From positions 3,636,001-3,700,000 of the forward strand of contig NZ_CP011801.1 of the NCBI RefSeq assembly GCF_001273775.1: DNA of 64,000 bases. Direction: 5' to 3'. Below are positions 19,372 through 27,687 of the stretch, piece after piece. Numbering within the stretch: position 1 is the first letter of the stretch; the number at the start of each line of letters is the position of its first letter. The DNA comes from Nitrospira moscoviensis. GTDB taxonomy: Bacteria > Nitrospirota > Nitrospiria > Nitrospirales > Nitrospiraceae. The notes below the pieces were generated by a model, which did no database searches, had not been told where the DNA came from, and saw only the letters and a program-made list of their open reading frames with translations. The translations under genes were made by a program, and so were the position numbers.

Positions 19372-22266
19372 CTATGGCCCGACCGACTCCAACAGCGCCA
19401 CGGGACAGTCGCTCAAGACGTCCGCCACCCGCAGCACCTGACGGCCGACCTCTTCCTTGGAGGTCACCGTATCACCCGTCAGCACGTTTCGATAGTGCGC
19501 CGCCCGGCCGTCCGCCGGGATCCGCACCACCGTCTCACCCCACACCGGCGACCCGACCGGAACGGTGCCCGCCTCCCCGACCAGCCCGGACACCAACCGC
19601 GGCACGACGACCACCACCCGCGCCTCACCCCGCTGCCGCGCGTAGGCGCAGAGATGCCCGGCCTTGCTGCCGGCCGTTTCCGCCGCCAGGTAGTCGCCCT
19701 GCAGAAAGATGTCGGGTCGCGCGCGCCGGTACTGTAACCCCGTCATCGTCACGTACAGCTTGATCCGGCCGTCTTGCCGCGATTGGATCAGCTCACGCAC
19801 CAAGCTGCGCCGATCACCCCCGGCCTGTATGCGCTCGGCGAGCGCGTCGAGGATGGCCGCGCGCGCCGCGACATCGACGGGCCGGCGGTTGTCCGGATCG
19901 ACGAGGCTCAATTCCCACAGCTCGGTCCCTTGGTACACATCCGGGACGCCCGGCGCCGTAAGCTTGAGCAGCACTTGCGCGAGACTGTTCCATAGGCCGA
20001 ATTGTGCCACACGAGCCTGGAACGGGAGAAACGTCGTCAGAAATCCGTTATCCGGGCGGCGATCGAGGACCGCCGCGACGAAGCGGCGCACCGCGGCTTC
20101 GTACGGCTCATGGGGGTTGACCCAGCTGGTGTGCACTTTGGATTCTCTGATCGCTTTCGTCATGTACGCCTCTATGCGCCCGCAGAACGAACGATACTCC
20201 CCGTCCTCCATCGGCCCGAACGGCCAGGCGCCGATCAGCGTCTGATAGAGCAGGTACTCCTCGTTCCGGTCGGGCGCCGGTTGGCCTTCGACGTCGCGCT
20301 TGTGACGCCGGTTCGCCCGGCTCCAGCGATTCACCAGCCTGCTCCAGTCCCGCGGCAGCTCGGACAGCACGTCGATGCGGGCGCGGACGTCCTCGCCGCG
20401 CTTCGTGTCGTGGGTGGACGTGGCGGAGAGGGACCAGGGCCAGAACCGCCGGCGCTCTTCCATCCGAGCGTGGAAGTCGGCCACCGAGACTCCGAACCGG
20501 CGCGGGTCGCCCCCCACCTCGTTCAGCGACACCAGGCGGTTGTACCGATAGAACGCCGTATCCTCGACGCCCTTGGCCGTCACGGGGCTGGTCGTCTGCT
20601 GAAACTTCATCACGAACTCACGTTGCTCTCGGCGATGCTCCTGGGTGCGGTCGTCCCATTCCTTCAAGAGCAGGGACCGGACGAAGTCAAAGACGACTCC
20701 GCTGACCGCCGGATTGCGCCGCTTCGCCCTGGCCACGGCCAGGCGGATGTAGGCGCGGTCCCGGTCGGACACCGGCTCGGGCCCGTCCGTCACGTAGGTG
20801 CGATAGATCGGAAAGCAGGCGATGATCTCCCGGATCGCATGGGTCAGGCTGTTCAAGGTGAAATCCCGCGAGCGGCGGTCCCGCTCCGACAGGAGGTTGA
20901 GCCGGTGCCCCAGGACGTTGATCTCGCTCGACATGGAAGCGGTCATGATCAATTGTTTGCTCTCGTACATCACGTCGTCGAAGGACGGCCGATGACGAAG
21001 AAACCGCGCATAGACGGCGTCCATGTCCCGTTCATGCGCGCCGTTCACGAACAGGCCGTTGACAAGGTTCAAGAAATCGTATCCCGTCGTCCCGTAGCAC
21101 TGCCAGTCGGCCGGAAGCGACTCATCCGCGCCCAGGATCTTTTCCACCACGACGAAGAGGGGGCGGGGCTCGGCTTCGCCCGCCGCCATCGCCTGCAACC
21201 GGCGAAGATAGCGGCCGGGATCGTACAACCCGTCCACGTGGTCGATGCGCAATCCGGTGACGGCGCCCTCCCGCACGAGACGAACGATCAGCCGGTGGGT
21301 CTCGGCCAGGACCGTCTCCTGCTCCATGCGGATCGCGGCCAGCTCGTTGATGTCGAAAAACCGCCGATAGTTGATCTCTTCCGAGGCGACCCGCCAGTAG
21401 GCCAGCCGATAGGCCTGCTCGTTCAGCAGCGCGTCCAGAAGGTCGAAGCTCGCCGGATCCCCCGCCGTGCCGTTGAACCGCCGGATGTTGGCCTCCACCA
21501 ACCCGCCCACCGTCCGGCTGTCCCGGACCAACGCCGCCAAGCGCTGGCGGATGATCTCTTTTTCCCGGTACCGCTCGCGCACCGATTCGGGAGCCGCGTC
21601 CGTGCGGCTCGGCAGATGGCGGAGCGCCGTGACGATGCTCTCCAGTTCCTGGAGATCGGGCGGCTCGTCCTCCGTGCGCCGAATCACCGCATCCAGCCCA
21701 TGCGTGAGGATCATCGCCGACGGCTTGGGCGCGACCGGCAATTCATGATCGTAGTAGCGAACGACGAACCGTCCGTCGTCGAAGGCCAGGCGGATTTCCT
21801 GGTTTTCGAGGACCGCGCCGTAGAGATCGCCGAGAATGGGGAGCAGCACTTTGCCCTCGAGCTCGCGCTTGAGCGGAGCCCAATCGATGTCGAAGACCTC
21901 GGCATAGCGGGAACTGGGCCCGTTTTCCAGCACGTCCTGCCACCAACGGTTGGCCGATTGCGCGATCCCCATGTGATTCGAGACCACGTCCAGGATCAGC
22001 CCCATGCCGTGCGCCTGCAGCGTCCCGACGAACGTCCGGAAGTCTTCCTCCGTTCCCAGCTCGGGGTTGAGCGCGGTGGGATCGACGACATCGTAGCCGT
22101 GCAGGCTCCCGGGCACGGCGCTGAGAAAGCTCGACGCATAGCAGTCCGTGATGCCGAGCCGGTGGAGGTACGGCACCGCCGCCGTGGCGGCCGCGAACGG
22201 AAACGACTTGTTCAATTGCACCCGGTAGGTGGCCACCGGAATGCGCGGAGCGGTGCAGGGTGCCAC
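19372..22266 (-). CDS. treY: Maltooligosyltrehalose synthase TreY
   Basis: 964 residues, the large size typical of TreY (GH13_26). The N-terminus VATYRVQLNKSFPF, the metal/substrate stretch LDVVSNHMGI, LRIDHVDGLYDP with the nucleophile, and the C-terminal PGVPDVYQGTELWELSLVDPDNRR are all family hallmarks. It converts the reducing end of malto-oligosaccharides to an alpha-1,1 linkage; TreZ (25642-27525) then releases trehalose. It begins at GTG 22266 behind AAAAGGACGG, 16 bases after glgC, so the two share an operon. Long charged helical inserts account for its size. Confidence 0.95.
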   Translation of the reverse strand: MAPCTAPRIPVATYRVQLNKSFPFAAATAAVPYLHRLGITDCYASSFLSAVPGSLHGYDVVDPTALNPELGTEEDFRTFVGTLQAHGMGLILDVVSNHMGIAQSANRWWQDVLENGPSSRYAEVFDIDWAPLKRELEGKVLLPILGDLYGAVLENQEIRLAFDDGRFVVRYYDHELPVAPKPSAMILTHGLDAVIRRTEDEPPDLQELESIVTALRHLPSRTDAAPESVRERYREKEIIRQRLAALVRDSRTVGGLVEANIRRFNGTAGDPASFDLLDALLNEQAYRLAYWRVASEEINYRRFFDINELAAIRMEQETVLAETHRLIVRLVREGAVTGLRIDHVDGLYDPGRYLRRLQAMAAGEAEPRPLFVVVEKILGADESLPADWQCYGTTGYDFLNLVNGLFVNGAHERDMDAVYARFLRHRPSFDDVMYESKQLIMTASMSSEINVLGHRLNLLSERDRRSRDFTLNSLTHAIREIIACFPIYRTYVTDGPEPVSDRDRAYIRLAVARAKRRNPAVSGVVFDFVRSLLLKEWDDRTQEHRREQREFVMKFQQTTSPVTAKGVEDTAFYRYNRLVSLNEVGGDPRRFGVSVADFHARMEERRRFWPWSLSATSTHDTKRGEDVRARIDVLSELPRDWSRLVNRWSRANRRHKRDVEGQPAPDRNEEYLLYQTLIGAWPFGPMEDGEYRSFCGRIEAYMTKAIRESKVHTSWVNPHEPYEAAVRRFVAAVLDRRPDNGFLTTFLPFQARVAQFGLWNSLAQVLLKLTAPGVPDVYQGTELWELSLVDPDNRRPVDVAARAAILDALAERIQAGGDRRSLVRELIQSRQDGRIKLYVTMTGLQYRRARPDIFLQGDYLAAETAGSKAGHLCAYARQRGEARVVVVVPRLVSGLVGEAGTVPVGSPVWGETVVRIPADGRAAHYRNVLTGDTVTSKEEVGRQVLRVADVLSDCPVALLESVGP

Positions 22267-22282
22267 GTGAAGCCCGTCCTTT

Positions 22283-23539
22283 TCAGCCGACGTGAGAGGG
22301 GCGGCTCCGGTCCCGTTGCCCTCGGGGCAAGACGACCAGTCCGGATTTGGTCACGTGATAGCGCGCCCGGTCTTTCGCCGCATCGAACCCGAGCTCGGTC
22401 CCGGCGGGAATCACGTTGAAGCGGTCCACGATCGCCCGGCGCAGCCGGGCCTTGGCGCCGACGACGGCGCCGTCCATGATGATCGACTCTTCGATCTGCG
22501 CGCCCTGCTCGATCGTGACATGCCGGCCGATCATCGAACGGCTGATCGTCGCTTCCACGATCCGCGAGCTTTGCTCGATGAGCGTGTCGTCCGCGCTGGT
22601 CCTGATGAGGCTGGCGGCCGGACCGTCATACTTGTCGGTCAGGATCGGCCAGCGCGTGTTCCGCAGATCGAAGATCGGGCATTCGCCCAGCAAATCCATG
22701 TGCGCCTGCCAGTAGGTCTCCAACGTGCCGACGTCGCGCCAGTAGCCGCGCTCCTCATAAGCGTGCAGCCCCGGCACGGCATTGTCCAGAAAGTTGTACG
22801 CCATCACGCGATGGGTCCGGATGAGCCGGGGAATGATCGCGCGCCCGAAGTCATGCGAGCCCGGCTTGGCGGCATCCCGCTCGAGCGCATCCAAGAGGAC
22901 ATCCGTATTGAACAGATAGTTGCCCATGGAAGAATAGGCGCGCTCCGGATCGCCGGGCATCGCCTTGGGCTGCTTCGGTTTTTCTTCGAACCCGGTGACC
23001 CGCGCCTCCTGCCGGCCTCGCCCGACCTCCACGATCCCGAACCCATGGGCGGCGTGCAGCGGCACCGGGAGCGCCGCCACCGTCACCTCGGCCCGCCGGT
23101 CCAGATGGAACCGGATCATCTGGCCGATATCCATGCGATAGACGTGGTCGGCCCCGAACACCGCGACGAGATCCGGATGGAAGTCCCGGATGAGGTTCAA
23201 GTTCTGGTAGACCGCATCGGCGGTCCCCTCGTACCACCCGCCGCGCGCCTTCATCTGCGGCGGAACCACGGTGATGAAGGTGTCCTGGATCAGACCGCTG
23301 AAGCGCCACGCCCGCCGGAGGTGCTCGATGAGCGACTGGGAGCGGTACTGAACCAGCACATACATGGACAGGATGCCGGAATTCAGGCAATTGCTCAGGA
23401 CGAAGTCTACGATGCGGTATTTGCCGGCGAAGGGCACGGCGGGTTTGCTCCGCAGCGCGGTCAACGGCATCAGCCGCTCGCCCTTGCCCCCGGCCATGAT
23501 CATCGCGAGCACACGAGGCTGGTGGGTCCGGTCGTTCAT
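22283..23539 (-). CDS. glgC: Glucose-1-phosphate adenylyltransferase GlgC
   Basis: 418 residues. Nucleotide-binding start [19 protein letters not shown], the substrate loop [10 protein letters not shown], the catalytic region [10 protein letters not shown] and FEEKP, and a C-terminal left-handed beta-helix are visible. It makes ADP-glucose from ATP and glucose-1-phosphate. ATG 23539 is chosen over an upstream in-frame methionine because AGGAG precedes it and the protein then starts [18 protein letters not shown]. No glycogen synthase GlgA is present in the window, so the likely local user of ADP-glucose is the TreT-type enzyme. Confidence 0.94.
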   Translation of the reverse strand: MNDRTHQPRVLAMIMAGGKGERLMPLTALRSKPAVPFAGKYRIVDFVLSNCLNSGILSMYVLVQYRSQSLIEHLRRAWRFSGLIQDTFITVVPPQMKARGGWYEGTADAVYQNLNLIRDFHPDLVAVFGADHVYRMDIGQMIRFHLDRRAEVTVAALPVPLHAAHGFGIVEVGRGRQEARVTGFEEKPKQPKAMPGDPERAYSSMGNYLFNTDVLLDALERDAAKPGSHDFGRAIIPRLIRTHRVMAYNFLDNAVPGLHAYEERGYWRDVGTLETYWQAHMDLLGECPIFDLRNTRWPILTDKYDGPAASLIRTSADDTLIEQSSRIVEATISRSMIGRHVTIEQGAQIEESIIMDGAVVGAKARLRRAIVDRFNVIPAGTELGFDAAKDRARYHVTKSGLVVLPRGQRDRSRPSHVG

Positions 23540-23599
23540 GCGGTGCCGCTCCTGTGTCGCTGCTCCGGCGCGCAAGCCCGGCCGAACCGGGGGCGCCGC

Positions 23600-24229
23600 T
23601 CAGATCAACGCCGACAAGCCCTGCTCGATCTGGTCGGCAATGGCGGCCCGCCGGTGCTTGACCTCGTCCACCGAACCCAATACCAGGTGATAGGTGAGCA
23701 ATCCCGACGTGAAAGCGGCCAGCGCGACGGCCAGGTCTCTGGCCGACGTCCCGCCCTTCCCCCGCCCTTGCAAGGCCGGCTTCAGCAATTGCGCCAGTTG
23801 ATCGAGGTGAATGTTGTAGATGTCGCGCAACTCCTTGCTCACCGCCGTCTGCAACTGCAGCAGGCCTCGCACCTGGTGGAACAACAACAGATAGGCGGGA
23901 TAGTCGAGAAAGAAGGCGAGACGGGATTCCACGACGACGGGAACGAGACCCGCCCCGTTCGCGGACGACACGGCCGCCTTCATACGTGCGAGCAGCAGCT
24001 CCAGGCCCTCGCGCAGCAGCTCCGCCAGCAGCTGTTCCTTGGTGTCGAAATATTGATAAAAGGTGCCCTTCCCGATGTCCGCCCGTTCCGTGATGTCTTC
24101 GATCTTCGTCCAATAAATTCCCTTCTCATAAAACAGGCCGAGCGCCACATCGAGCAGCGCCCGACGGGTCTTCTCCCGGCGTTTCGCCACCCGGGTCAAC
24201 GGCCTTGCGGCCGGCTTTACACCGCGCAT
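23600..24229 (-). CDS. TetR/AcrR-family transcriptional regulator
   Basis: 209 residues. A basic N-terminus is followed by a TetR helix-turn-helix at about 22-70 ([45 protein letters not shown]). The rest is an all-helical ligand and dimerisation domain. It lies between glgC and the CBM48 gene in a run of leftward genes. A TGAC-N6-GTCA site overlapping a candidate promoter at 25515-25543, upstream of the run, is a possible target and would make the gene autoregulated. The ligand is unknown. Confidence 0.9.
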   Translation of the reverse strand: MRGVKPAARPLTRVAKRREKTRRALLDVALGLFYEKGIYWTKIEDITERADIGKGTFYQYFDTKEQLLAELLREGLELLLARMKAAVSSANGAGLVPVVVESRLAFFLDYPAYLLLFHQVRGLLQLQTAVSKELRDIYNIHLDQLAQLLKPALQGRGKGGTSARDLAVALAAFTSGLLTYHLVLGSVDEVKHRRAAIADQIEQGLSALI

Positions 24230-24266
24230 GATCGTGATCCCCCGTCCGTCGCGAAGGAAGAGGACG

Positions 24267-24563
24267 TCACGCGACGACCCGCAGCGAATTGAACGAGCCG
24301 TGCTCGTTCGGCACCCGCTCCAGATTCAACGGATCTTCTTCCCACCGTTCGCCGTTCACGACGAATTTGTACTGATACGTGCCTGCGGCCAGGCGTAGCG
24401 TGGCCTTCCACAGCCCTCCGGCGTCGCGTTTGAGCGGCCGCGCTTTCGGGTCCCACCCGTTGAAATCGCCGGCCACAGTGACGACGGTCGCGGCCGGATC
24501 GAAGTACTCGAAGGACACGGTTTTCTTCTTTGCCGGCGGTTCTTTTCGGGTCTTCGCTCTCAT
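24267..24563 (-). CDS. Free-standing CBM48 / AMPK-type glycogen-binding domain
   Basis: 98 residues: a lysine-rich N-terminal tail followed by one carbohydrate-binding domain. The pattern VTVAGDFNGWDPKARPLKRD...GLWKATLRLAAGTYQYKFVVNG is that of the glycogen-binding domain of AMPK beta and CBM48 modules, with the sugar-stacking tryptophans present. No catalytic domain is attached. It may coat glucan, tether enzymes to it or sense it. It lies between the TetR gene and a zinc-ribbon gene inside the glucan/trehalose run. Confidence 0.88.
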   Translation of the reverse strand: MRAKTRKEPPAKKKTVSFEYFDPAATVVTVAGDFNGWDPKARPLKRDAGGLWKATLRLAAGTYQYKFVVNGERWEEDPLNLERVPNEHGSFNSLRVVA

Positions 24564-24602
24564 GACTGCTCCGTGGGCCTATTCTGGTTCTTCGGGCCGG
24601 GA

Positions 24603-24860
24603 CTATGCAACCAGGATATTTCCGCCGCGTTCCGGTTCCCCGGCCTCTTTGACCGCCCGGGCCCGGCGCCGCTCGCCGGCCCAACGCCGCTGGCTGTAAT
24701 ACGGCGTCACCGCGCCGCTGCGGTGTTTCAAGATCACCTGGTCGAACAGGTCTCCGCAGTTGACGCAACGCCAACCGGCGGAATCCATCTGGCCGGTCTT
24801 TTCGAAGAGATCGTTGAACCGCTCCGGGATGAGATACCCCTGACACCGTGCGCATGTCAT
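24603..24860 (-). CDS. Small zinc-ribbon protein
   Basis: 85 residues with two CxxC knuckles (Cys3/Cys6 and Cys32/Cys35), then a basic, probably disordered tail. It is preceded by GAAAGGAGGTC, one of three nearly ideal ribosome sites in consecutive small genes. The fold suggests binding of nucleic acid or protein; function unknown. The tight spacing with the CBM48 and YtxH-like genes suggests one transcript. Confidence 0.7.
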   Translation of the reverse strand: MTCARCQGYLIPERFNDLFEKTGQMDSAGWRCVNCGDLFDQVILKHRSGAVTPYYSQRRWAGERRRARAVKEAGEPERGGNILVA

Positions 24861-24892
24861 GATGACCTCCTTTCATCTCCTCATGCCGGTCG

Positions 24893-25114
24893 TCAGGCGA
24901 CCAGCCGTTTGCCCCGTTCGGCGACTCGGTGGGTCATGTCGCGGGCCTCCTGACTCAGCTCGGCGATCCGTTCTTTGACGTCTTCGGCAAAGACTTTCAG
25001 ATGCCGCCGCGTCCGCGCGCCGGAGTGCGGTGCGGTCACGAGACCCACGCCCGCGCCGACCACGAGTCCGGCTACAAAACCCAGCCCTCCGTAGAATATG
25101 CTCTTGTCGTTCAT
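24893..25114 (-). CDS. YtxH-like small membrane-anchored protein
   Basis: 73 residues. An N-terminal glycine-rich hydrophobic helix (FYGGLGFVAGLVVGAGVGLVT) is followed by APHSGARTRRHLK and an amphipathic charged helix, the pattern of YtxH/gas-vesicle-type small stress proteins. It is likely a single-pass inner-membrane protein with a cytoplasmic coiled tail. Strong GAAAGGAGGC ribosome site. It belongs to the same leftward run as the two zinc-ribbon genes. Confidence 0.75.
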   Translation of the reverse strand: MNDKSIFYGGLGFVAGLVVGAGVGLVTAPHSGARTRRHLKVFAEDVKERIAELSQEARDMTHRVAERGKRLVA

Positions 25115-25168
25115 GTGATGCCTCCTTTCCAGCTTCGGCTCCTCCGAGATGTCCGGACGGCGCCTCCT

Positions 25169-25444
25169 TCAGCCGACCGCGGCGCAGCGCCGTTCGGCGC
25201 AGATCCGGTTCATGTCTCTCACCAACTGTTCGATGGAGAAGAGGTCCCGCTGCTCGTGGCAGCGGCTGCACCGGGCGGCCAGCCGGGCCCGTTCGCCTTC
25301 CCCGCTCGTGACCCGGAAGACGAGATAGTAATGGCGGGCGCCGCAGCAGCGGCAGGCCTCGCCGTTCAGCTTCTCCACGATCCGTCGAGGCCGGCGTCCG
25401 GTTGTCCCGATGCGTTCCCTTCCCAGGTTCACACTCGCGTGCAT
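25169..25444 (-). CDS. Small protein with two CxxC knuckles
   Basis: 91 residues if translation starts at ATG 25444, which is chosen because AAAGGAGGCGCG precedes it; a longer frame reaches 25507 without a ribosome site. Cys31/Cys34 and Cys59/Cys62 form two knuckles, with CRCC in the first. The rest is basic at the start and helical at the end. It is the first gene after the AT-rich promoter region at 25508-25560 and thus probably heads the run through the YtxH-like, zinc-ribbon, CBM48 and TetR genes. Function unknown. Confidence 0.65.
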   Translation of the reverse strand: MHASVNLGRERIGTTGRRPRRIVEKLNGEACRCCGARHYYLVFRVTSGEGERARLAARCSRCHEQRDLFSIEQLVRDMNRICAERRCAAVG

Positions 25445-25514
25445 CGCGCCTCCTTTCTTCAGATCCTCGACCGTCTCAAAACGACCAGAAATTGTCCGTG
25501 CAACCATAAAAGAC

Positions 25515-25543
25515 TAACTATTCATTTCTGACTGTATGGTCAA
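25515..25543 (-). promoter_or_regulatory. Candidate sigma-70 promoter with TetR-type operator
   Basis: In an AT-rich gap, the minus strand has TTGACC (25538-25543), a 17-base spacer and TAGTTA (25515-25520), resembling -35 and -10 boxes about 70 bases upstream of the start at 25444. Overlapping the -35 is TGACTGTATGGTCA (25529-25542), an imperfect dyad with TGAC-N6-GTCA ends like many TetR-family sites. A TetR gene lies downstream in the same run. Predicted by eye only. Confidence 0.4.
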
Positions 25544-25641
25544 TTTATACCGATCGGGATCCCGCCGTCAATCATTTTTTAAGCGCGGGGCGTAGAAATA
25601 TGCGGGAGCCGGACGGGGCCCCGGTCTCCGTCGCGGCGCCG

Positions 25642-27525
25642 TCAGGACGCGCGAACGAACAGCCCCGCCGCAAAGGCCGGCATGGACACGGGAGTTCCTT
25701 GAGGAGAGATGACGACGCGCGTTGGAAGGGACTGTCGACCGGCGGCCCCAAAATCCGCCGACGCGGCATCCAACTGTACGTCCCAGGCTCCCACCGGTTC
25801 ATGTAAGAGCAGCGAGACCGGGAGCTTGCTGAAACCGAGCAGGATCAAGACGGCGGGGCCCTCACCGGATCCGTAGTGAACCGCCAACACCTGTTCCCCC
25901 TCATAGGCCCACACCCGGCGCGAGCCGGCGGCCGCTCGCCATAGTTCCTTCAACGGGTCGCGCTTGCGCAGCCGAATGAGCGCTTGGGTCCACCGCAGCA
26001 GGGCCGCGTGAGGTTCCATGGACCGGCGATCCAGGTTCAACCGCGAGCGCTCCAGCGTGGCCGGATCGTACGGGTCGGGAATGTCCTCCGGATTCCATCC
26101 AAAATGCCCGAACTCGGCTCGCCGCCCCTGGCGCACCGCTTCGACCAACCCGGCATCGCCGTGATCGATGAAGTATTGAAATGGCGCCGTCTCTCCGTAC
26201 TCCTCGCCCATGAACAACAGCGGAAGGTTCGGCGAGAGGAGCACCGCCGCGGCGACGACCTTCAACGCCTCGGCGGAGAGCTGCGCCGACAACCGGTCTC
26301 CGACCGCCCGATTTCCGATCTGATCGTGGTTCTGGGCAAACACGACGAACTGCCTCGCCGGCCTCCCCTCCGGCGAGTTGCCGTGCCGCCGCCGGCGCGA
26401 ACGGGAGTACTGTCCCGCATAGACGAATCCCTGCCGGATCGCAGTCGCCAGGTGGCCGAGCGTCCCGAAATCCTCGTAATAGCCCTTCCGCTCCCCCGTC
26501 ACGACGGTGTGCACCGCATGGTGGAAATCGTCGTTCCACTGGGCATCCAATCCATAGCCGCCTTGGGTGGCCGGAGCGATCAGCCGGCTGTCGTTCAGGT
26601 CGCTTTCGGCGATGATCTGGACAGTCCGCCCGAGGCGCCGGGCCTCGGCATGCACTGTTTCGGCAAGCTCCTGCAGAATATGCGTGGCGCTGAAATCGAA
26701 AATCCCGTGGACCGCGTCCAACCGGAGGCCGTCGATATGGTACTCCGTGACCCAGTACAGGGCGTTGCCGAGAAAGAAGTGCCGGACCTCGTCGCTGTCC
26801 GGCCCGTCGTAATTGACGGCCTCGCCCCACGGCGTACGGTAGCGGTCGGTGAAATAGGGACCGAAGTCGCTCAGGTAATTGCCCTCCGGTCCGAGATGGT
26901 TGTAGACGACGTCCAGGATGACGGCGAGGCCCGTGGCGTGACAGGCGTTGACGAGGGCCTTGAGTCCGGCCGGGCCGCCATAGCCGGCCTGCGGTGCGAA
27001 GGGATAGACACCGTCGTAGCCCCAGTTGCGGGAGCCCGGAAATTGCGCGACCGGCATCAGCTCGATCGCCGTCACCCCGACTTCGTCCTTCAGATAGGAC
27101 AGATGGGGGAGGATCGCGTCGAAGGTCCCGGCGGCCGTGAAGGTCCCGGTGTGGAGCTCGTAGAGGATCAACTCGTCCAATGCAAGTCCCGGCCAGCCTT
27201 GATCCGTCCAGTGAAACGCGCCGGGATCGACGACGGCGGAGGCGGCGTGGACTCCGTCGGGCTGCCACCGCGAAGCGGGATCGGGCCGGTGCTTCTCTCC
27301 GTCCAGGACGTAGCGGTACCGAGCCCCGGGGCCGATGCCTGATAAAACGCCCTCGTAGTATCCACGATCGCGCGGCTCCAGCGCCGCAGAGGTCCGGTTT
27401 GCATCGCACACCTGCACCGAGACGCTCTGCGCGCGAGGCGCCCAGACACGGAACCGGACGGTAGACGGGCTCAGCACCGTGGCGCCGAGATCCAATCGCC
27501 AAGTCTCCTCCTGCTGTCGCGGCAT
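25642..27525 (-). CDS. treZ: Malto-oligosyltrehalose trehalohydrolase TreZ
   Basis: 627 residues, GH13_10. An N-terminal CBM48-like domain (VRFRVWAPRAQSVSVQV) precedes the barrel, which shows YELHTGTFTAAGTFDA, LDVVYNHLGPEGNYL, the nucleophile in HIDGLRLDAVHGIFD, the acid/base in IIAESDLNDSRL and the stabiliser in FAQNHDQIGNRA. It releases free trehalose from the product of TreY. ATG 27525 is chosen because AAGGAGGCGCC lies just upstream. It is divergent from glgX, so the two may share control, and is separated from treY by the small-gene run. Confidence 0.95.
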   Translation of the reverse strand: MPRQQEETWRLDLGATVLSPSTVRFRVWAPRAQSVSVQVCDANRTSAALEPRDRGYYEGVLSGIGPGARYRYVLDGEKHRPDPASRWQPDGVHAASAVVDPGAFHWTDQGWPGLALDELILYELHTGTFTAAGTFDAILPHLSYLKDEVGVTAIELMPVAQFPGSRNWGYDGVYPFAPQAGYGGPAGLKALVNACHATGLAVILDVVYNHLGPEGNYLSDFGPYFTDRYRTPWGEAVNYDGPDSDEVRHFFLGNALYWVTEYHIDGLRLDAVHGIFDFSATHILQELAETVHAEARRLGRTVQIIAESDLNDSRLIAPATQGGYGLDAQWNDDFHHAVHTVVTGERKGYYEDFGTLGHLATAIRQGFVYAGQYSRSRRRRHGNSPEGRPARQFVVFAQNHDQIGNRAVGDRLSAQLSAEALKVVAAAVLLSPNLPLLFMGEEYGETAPFQYFIDHGDAGLVEAVRQGRRAEFGHFGWNPEDIPDPYDPATLERSRLNLDRRSMEPHAALLRWTQALIRLRKRDPLKELWRAAAGSRRVWAYEGEQVLAVHYGSGEGPAVLILLGFSKLPVSLLLHEPVGAWDVQLDAASADFGAAGRQSLPTRVVISPQGTPVSMPAFAAGLFVRAS

Positions 27526-27612
27526 CAGGCGCCTCCTTATGAAACAGTCTGCCAGAACCGGCCGACGCAATGCCATGCGGAGAGCGGCATCGGTCGCCGG
27601 CCTCAAAGTCGC

Positions 27613-27642
27613 TTGCGTAATGGGCCGCCGCGCCGCTATAGG
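27613..27642 (+). promoter_or_regulatory. Candidate glgX promoter
   Basis: TTGCGT (27613-27618) and TATAGG (27637-27642), separated by 18 bases, lie about 45 bases before the glgX start in the 162-base divergent gap shared with treZ. This is a weak match to sigma-70 boxes, seen by eye. Confidence 0.3.
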
Positions 27643-27687
27643 TAACTGACCGGGCGACTGTCCCGACGGCAGAACTCAGGAGGCTTC

